Source: Dasypus novemcinctus | Lineage: Eukaryota; Chordata; Mammalia; Cingulata; Dasypodidae | Reading direction: 5' to 3' | NCBI RefSeq assembly: GCF_030445035.2 | Contig: NC_080682.1 | Coordinates: forward strand, 32,532,770 to 32,596,769 | DNA length: 64,000 nt | In this document: positions 58,861 through 64,000 of the stretch, one piece after another | How positions within the stretch are numbered: position 1 is the stretch's first letter | Layout of the letters: each line of letters opens with the position of its first letter | Program-made: the position numbers and the translations under genes | The notes under the pieces: model-generated | What the model was told of the DNA's origin: nothing | Database searches by the model: none | What the model saw: the letters and a program-made list of their open reading frames with translations, nothing else

Positions 58861-61173
58861 CCCTACTGATGCCTTTCCAACTTACTTTTGTGACAGATTT
58901 GAGCTGGTATCTCTTCTTGAGAGAGGAGGAACCTTCTTCTATCCAGGTCAGGGCCTCTATAGATCTTGCCCTGGTCCATTCTTGATCACATGAATGAGGT
59001 ACCTTCTGGTATTATCAATCACATAGTTGTTTGTTTGTTTTTTTTTCATAACTTCAGCAAGGATAGTTTTTACCTTAGGGACAATTTCAGCATTCTAGGC
59101 AACAAGTTGTGGAAAAGTTGGAACTCTAGACTCAGTATAACTAAAAATGAATTCCATCGTACAATTTATGGAAAAGCATGCATTCCAAATATTCTTAGGC
59201 ATATTTTAATCTTGATTCATATATACAATGAAATGGTAGTGTATATTTCCCAGGGATATTTTAACAATCAGATGAGGTAATGTGTGTAAACATCCAGTTA
59301 AGTGCTGGTACTCAGTGTGTCATTATTAAATGCCATTTCCTTTGTTGCTTTCCTCACTTTTCAAGCAACCCTCTTCTCCTTGTCTTTTAAAAATATATGA
59401 TATGTATTTATTAACCAATGTAATGTTTATATTTAATTTAGAGACCAGGGAAAATTTACCTACTTCATAGAGTAAATCCAGTAAAATTAATGCAAGATGG
59501 ATGAAATTAGCATGCTGGAAAAATTCATCATAAAAGCCTCAATGTCTCCTATGTCAAAAGCAAGTTAACAAATGACTACAAAGTTTAAAGATTTCTTTAT
59601 AACAAATAAGAAAACAATAACATAAATATTAATAATTACTAGAAAATAAGGTTAGTACTTAGGGGCTATAATATCCATGTACATTAAAGGCATGACCCTT
59701 TTTAATCATTGAAGACATTTATGAAATACATGCATTTTTTTGTGCTTTCCAGATGATTAACTGAATCTTGGATAATATAAATAACTTACTTGTGGTCACA
59801 GAGCTAGTGAATGCCCTAGGTTGGATTTTTGTTTTGTTTATTATATTAGTATTGTGGAGAAATATATATATATAACATTTTTCTTGTTCAACCACTTGCA
59901 AGCATATAATTTAGTGGTATTAATTATATTCACAAGTTTTGCTACCATCAACACAATCCATTATCACAAATTTTTCAAAGCCCCCAATAGAAAGTCTGTA
60001 AACATTAAGCAATAATCCCCCATTGCCCTTCTCACCAAACCACAGGGTAGAATTTGAACACATGGAGTTTGACACCAGGGCTTATATTTTTATACATTTT
60101 CTAGTGGACAGAAATAAGCAATGAATAAATAAACATAAAAATAAACAATATAAATTTAAAGGGTGAAAAGTGTTAAAAAATATTAATATATTAATTTGAT
60201 GTAAAGTGACTCAGGATGACAGAAGACCACTTTAATCTGGGTGTCATGGAAGACCTAAGACCAACAATTTACTGGGCTTTTCTAGCCATATCCAGGCATA
60301 TGAGGCAGTGAGTTAAAAGGACATGAATAACAGTAATGGAGCAATTTTTTTATGGTCATGGGATGGGGAATTTTATTGGATGAATATGAGTATCATTACT
60401 ATTCTCCTGTATTCTGCCTGGAGATTATCAAAAATCTTGACTGTATTAGTATTAAATTCAGATTTAAACTAATATCAAGATGAAATTTAATAAAACATGC
60501 ACACTCAAGTACCATCTTTGCCAAGAAGACTTTGTGTGTCCTTTCTAGCAGTTCTTTGGTGAACTCTTTGCTGCAGTCAGAACAGTGAGTCCACTTTACC
60601 TCATCATGATCTTTTTTTTTTTAATATCTACCATTTTTTTTCCTATGTAAACGTGCTTGCATCTGCTTAGAGCAGATGTCTTAAGCTGATTAGCAGAAGG
60701 AAAGTTCTCTGTTTCATCAAATTTATAGTAAATCATAATTGGCATTTCATGAGGCTCCGTACATTGCTCCCACCCATGCACTCATTTCTGTGTCCTTGCT
60801 TGTCACACTCCCAGATACATATTCTTTCTTTACGGCATCTTCATTTAAGACCTTTTCCTTATCCTTATTCTTCTTCTTTTCCAGGAATGTTCTTCTTCTA
60901 GAAATTCTTATATCTAAATTATTCTCATCACCAAATCTGAAATTCAAATGCCCCTCTATGATAGATGTCCTTAACTGCCTATTGCAAAGCCATCCTCTAT
61001 CTCCTTGAATAACTCTCTATCCCATTCCCTGTTCCACTTTGTCTACAGCATTTTATGTTAAGATTTACCTGATTTATTTTTTATTGTCTCTTTCTTCAAC
61101 TAGAACGAAAACTCTATGAAAGTAACTATCTCACTTGCAGCACATAAAACAAAGCTTGACATAATTTAAAGGC
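58861..61173. other. Unassigned; L1 3' UTR-like piece at 59,860-60,050
   Basis: No gene is recognised. The 59,860-60,050 part (ATTCACAAGTTTTGCTACCA, then CCCATTGCCC) resembles L1 3' UTR. A run of T at 60,611-60,622 and AT-rich tracts occur elsewhere. Confidence 0.35.
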
Positions 61174-62240
61174 TTTGGCAGTTAGATATTGTTTATGAAT
61201 TCCAAAAATAGATATTGGATTATGTTTGTAAACTGATCTGACCATATTAGATTATTCTGAATTCAAGGTTTCACTTTTACTTGATTAAATAATGATCAAG
61301 GGTAGTGGACTTGGTCCAGTGGTTAGGGCGTCTGCCTACCACATGGGAAGCCCAAAGTTCAAACCCCAGGCCTCCTTGACCCATGTGCAGCTGGCACATG
61401 TGCAGTGCTAATGCGTGCAAGGAGTGCCGTGCCACGCAGGGATGTCCCCACATAGGGGAGCCCCACGCGCAAGGAGTGCACCCCATAAAGAGAGCAGCCC
61501 AGCACGAAAAAAAAAAGTGCAGCCTGCCCAAGAATGGTGCTGCACAAATGGAGAGCTGACACAACAAGATGATGCAACAAAAAAAGAAACATAGATTCCC
61601 GTGCCACTGACAACAACAGAAGCGGACAAAGAAGAAGATGCAGCAAATAGACACAGAAAACAGACAACTGGGGCAGGGGTGAAGGGAAGAGAAATAAATA
61701 AATCTTAAAAAATAATAATAATGATGATTAAGTCTTTGATTGGGCAGTAGCATGAGCTTCCCTGCCCCCTGGTGGGCAGAGACTCACAAAGAAAAGACAT
61801 GGCAGAGAACAGAGTTTGGAGCTTTGATGCTGGAGAGTTTTGACCTGGAGTCCCAGGAAGTAAACACATAGGAGAAAACACAGAGGAATAGAGATGGCTC
61901 CATAGACATGGCAGAGGCCTGGGCACTCATGGGATAGTTTACAGCTGACCTTGTGGAGAGAGCAGAGTGGCTGAGCCCAGAGAGAAATGAGCCCCAGGAG
62001 AGACACAAGACTTATCCCAGCCTATAGCTGATATTAGAAGGAGCTGGAACCACAGAGCCTTAAGAGGAAGAAGAAGGCTGAATGCCAGGTCCAACACATG
62101 GCAATAAACTTTGGTGAGTTTAGTAACTTTTGCCTTATGGCCTGGAAATGGTAAGATTCTACCCCAAATAAATACCCTTTATAAATTCAACTGATTTCTG
62201 CTATTTTTTGTCAGCACCCCTTGGCCTGACTAACAGGAAG
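61174..62240 (-). repeat. Dispersed ~650-bp repeat, copy 2, split by a SINE
   Basis: This is the reverse complement of the family at 30,565-31,250. The left piece (61,174-61,287, with TATGAATTCCAAAAATAGAT) is the family's end; the right piece (61,726-62,240, ending in ACCCCTTGGCCTGACTAACA) is its start. The SINE lies between them. Confidence 0.7.
61297..61716 (+). mobile_element. tRNA-derived SINE (DAS-II-like) inserted in another repeat
   Basis: Starts with GTGGACTTGGTCCAGTGGTT (A-box part) and has a mutated B-box (AGTTCAAACCC). The tail has AATAAATAAAT and A-rich sequence. AATAATGAT is duplicated at 61,288-61,296 and 61,717-61,725. It is closely related to the SINE at 48,062. Confidence 0.85.
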
Positions 62241-63724
62241 GCTTAATAAAATTTTTCTAAGTATTTGGCCATTATCATCATTTAAAACTTATAAGAGTAA
62301 AATTGCTGGAATATGTTGAATTTTATGACATTCTGATCTTGTTGATAATTGAAATGAAAATTTTTAGTCCAGTTTGGTATATTAGCCAATATCCAAGTAT
62401 CTGAAGACAGAAATCATCTCTGGAAAGTTTTATTAGAGGGGATTTACAATGTGCACTTAAATAGCCTAAGGAATCCTTGAAAGGAGTGGCATCACAGAGT
62501 CTTTTTATCTATCAGAAACGATATGCCCACACACACCTTACAGTTCTGACCTGTTTAGGGAGCTACTGCTGATTGCATGAGCCTTATTGCCACTGTCTAA
62601 ATGGGAAAACTACTTCCACTATCCCTCACTTCTGAACCACTCTGGTTCTATTGAACCATCATCACTGTCCAGCCTCATATAACAAATTTCCAACACAGAC
62701 TTCCACAGATGCACTTGGTTGGCAGAAAACAAGTAATATGTCTGCATCCAAGTGGCAAATGACACCGGAAAAATAGTTCATGGGGTTGCCTGTTGGGAAA
62801 AAGAATTCATACATGGGAAACTAGCCAAATGTGGCAAGTGTTTTAAAAACATCTTTGGTGCAAAAACACACCACTGAATTGTATTACAGTTGAGATTTCA
62901 TACACTGAATTATTATTTGTCTACACATATTTATACCTCCAAAATTTCAGTGTCCCTCTATTTTTTTTTGGTCTATACATAGGAAAAAGAGCAGAAAGAA
63001 GAAAATTGGACAGCAGGAAAATGATCTGACAATAACAAAGAGGGTAACATAATCATATTCATTTAAATTGGACCTGGTGTGCAAGGCATGGTGTTTAGTG
63101 CTAAAGTAGAAAGAAAAATGAAAAGGATAGTTTAAATTTTCTGGCTGTAATGGAGAATATCCAGGACATCATATGATTTGGTAGCAATCATCAAAGTCAA
63201 ATCTACCTTATTTTTTACATATTTCTTTAGATGGAAGATATCCTCAATAGATAAAAAAAATGTTTGCTTAACTCTATTGATTATGACTTTTGGGGAGTAT
63301 AAAATAAAATCCAAATTCCTTACCAGTGGTCTTTATCACTGTAGGATTTAGTTCCTATTCATTTATTCAACCTCAGTTTTTTTGTTTTGTTTTTTTTTCT
63401 GTTCTGTCTCTTTCCTATTAACCTTCTGCTACACTGATCTTTCAGTGTCTGAAATTGTAAAGCCGATTTCAAAGCTGGGTCCTTCCACATGTAACAGCAC
63501 ATCCCATGGTAGCAATTTCTCATCATTTGACTTTCAGCTCAAAAGTCACTTTTAGAAAAAGTCTTTTTGGCTGCAAAGTCATGGACATCCTCAGTGGACC
63601 TCTTTCAGTCCTTTATGCCTCCTTTTCTCCTTTTGCTTATGTGTGTGTAGATGTTTGACATGTTTTTATTTTTTTCTGTATGCATGAAGGTATACAATGT
63701 TTCCAATTTTGCTTTTTTCAATTG
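62241..63724. other. No gene recognised
   Basis: Unique-looking AT-rich sequence. A short plus-strand reading near 62,800-62,880 has CGKCFK and HH spaced loosely like a C2H2 zinc finger, too weak to call. Confidence 0.3.
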
Positions 63725-64000
63725 TCCTTTTTTTAAAGATACATGGATCACACAAAATATTACATTAAAAAACATAAGAGATTCCCATATACCCCACTCC
63801 CCACAATCCCACTCCTCCCACATCAACAACCTCTTCCATCAGTGTGGCACATTGATTGCATTTGATTAATACATTTTGGAGTACCACTATACAGCATGGA
63901 TAATAGTTTAGATTGTATGTTACTCTCTCCCAGTCCATTCAGTGAGTTATGGCAGGATATATAATGTCCTGCATCTCTCCCTGCAATATCATTGAGGACA
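63725..64000 (-). repeat. Dispersed 1.4-kb repeat, end cut by the window edge
   Basis: Matches 38,280-38,540 in order: TTACATTAAAAAACATA, a C-rich run, ATTGCATTTG, then CCAGTCCATTCAGTG and ATAATGTCC. The rest lies beyond the window. Confidence 0.7.

Noticed and set aside
62790..62900. Possible C2H2 zinc-finger pseudogene
   Set aside because: Only one CGKCFK-like piece with badly spaced histidines and a stop; no neighbouring fingers or linkers can be read.

Overview
This window reads as nuclear DNA of a placental mammal, most likely a xenarthran and probably an armadillo. The strongest clue is four tRNA-derived SINEs (12.1, 42.1, 48.1 and 61.3 kb) that look like the armadillo DAS-SINE family, together with many L1 copies of one lineage. 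There is no bacterial or organellar signal. The background is AT-rich, with one sharp CpG-rich island at 26.3-29.9 kb.

The only intact host gene I can support is a single-exon olfactory receptor on the minus strand (15,567-16,496, OR4C-like), with a splice acceptor 32 nt upstream of its ATG. It lies in a block (about 13.5-22.4 kb) that is duplicated, diverged, at about 44.0-51.65 kb. A short piece of the same block appears a third time at 53.13-53.35 kb. The second copy has no recognisable receptor at the matching place, so this looks like an expanding and decaying receptor cluster.

Layout. 1-3.1 kb: AT-rich sequence of unknown origin, part of it ending in a poly(A) signal and A-tract. 3.2-10.5 kb: a class I (gamma-like) provirus on the plus strand, broken in gag, pro, pol and env, with a 3' LTR and no visible 5' LTR. 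10.5-13.3 kb: old L1 pieces and a SINE. 13.5-22.4 kb: receptor block. 23.6-24.1 kb: L1 piece. 24.85-31.6 kb: an old class III (ERV-L/S-like) pol, followed by an env transmembrane-subunit remnant, interrupted twice. 32.1-43.9 kb: minus-strand L1 copies, one nearly full length, with younger repeats nested inside. 44.0-51.65 kb: second receptor-block copy. 53.35-58.9 kb: two more minus-strand L1s. 58.9-64 kb: mixed repeats, one split by a SINE.

The most notable object is at 26,321-29,896: a compact 3.56-kb class II (beta-like) LTR element on the minus strand, inserted in the integrase region of the class III provirus. It has 6-bp target duplications (CTCGTC), two LTRs of 904 and 932 bp that differ by 16 substitutions plus one 28-bp repeat unit, an exact 18-nt tRNA-Lys primer site, and a polypurine tract. 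Its 1.73-kb interior keeps only the start of gag and the end of an env-like frame, plus a leader built of ~215-bp tandem repeats. It looks like a relatively young, non-autonomous element that would have depended on another virus's proteins.
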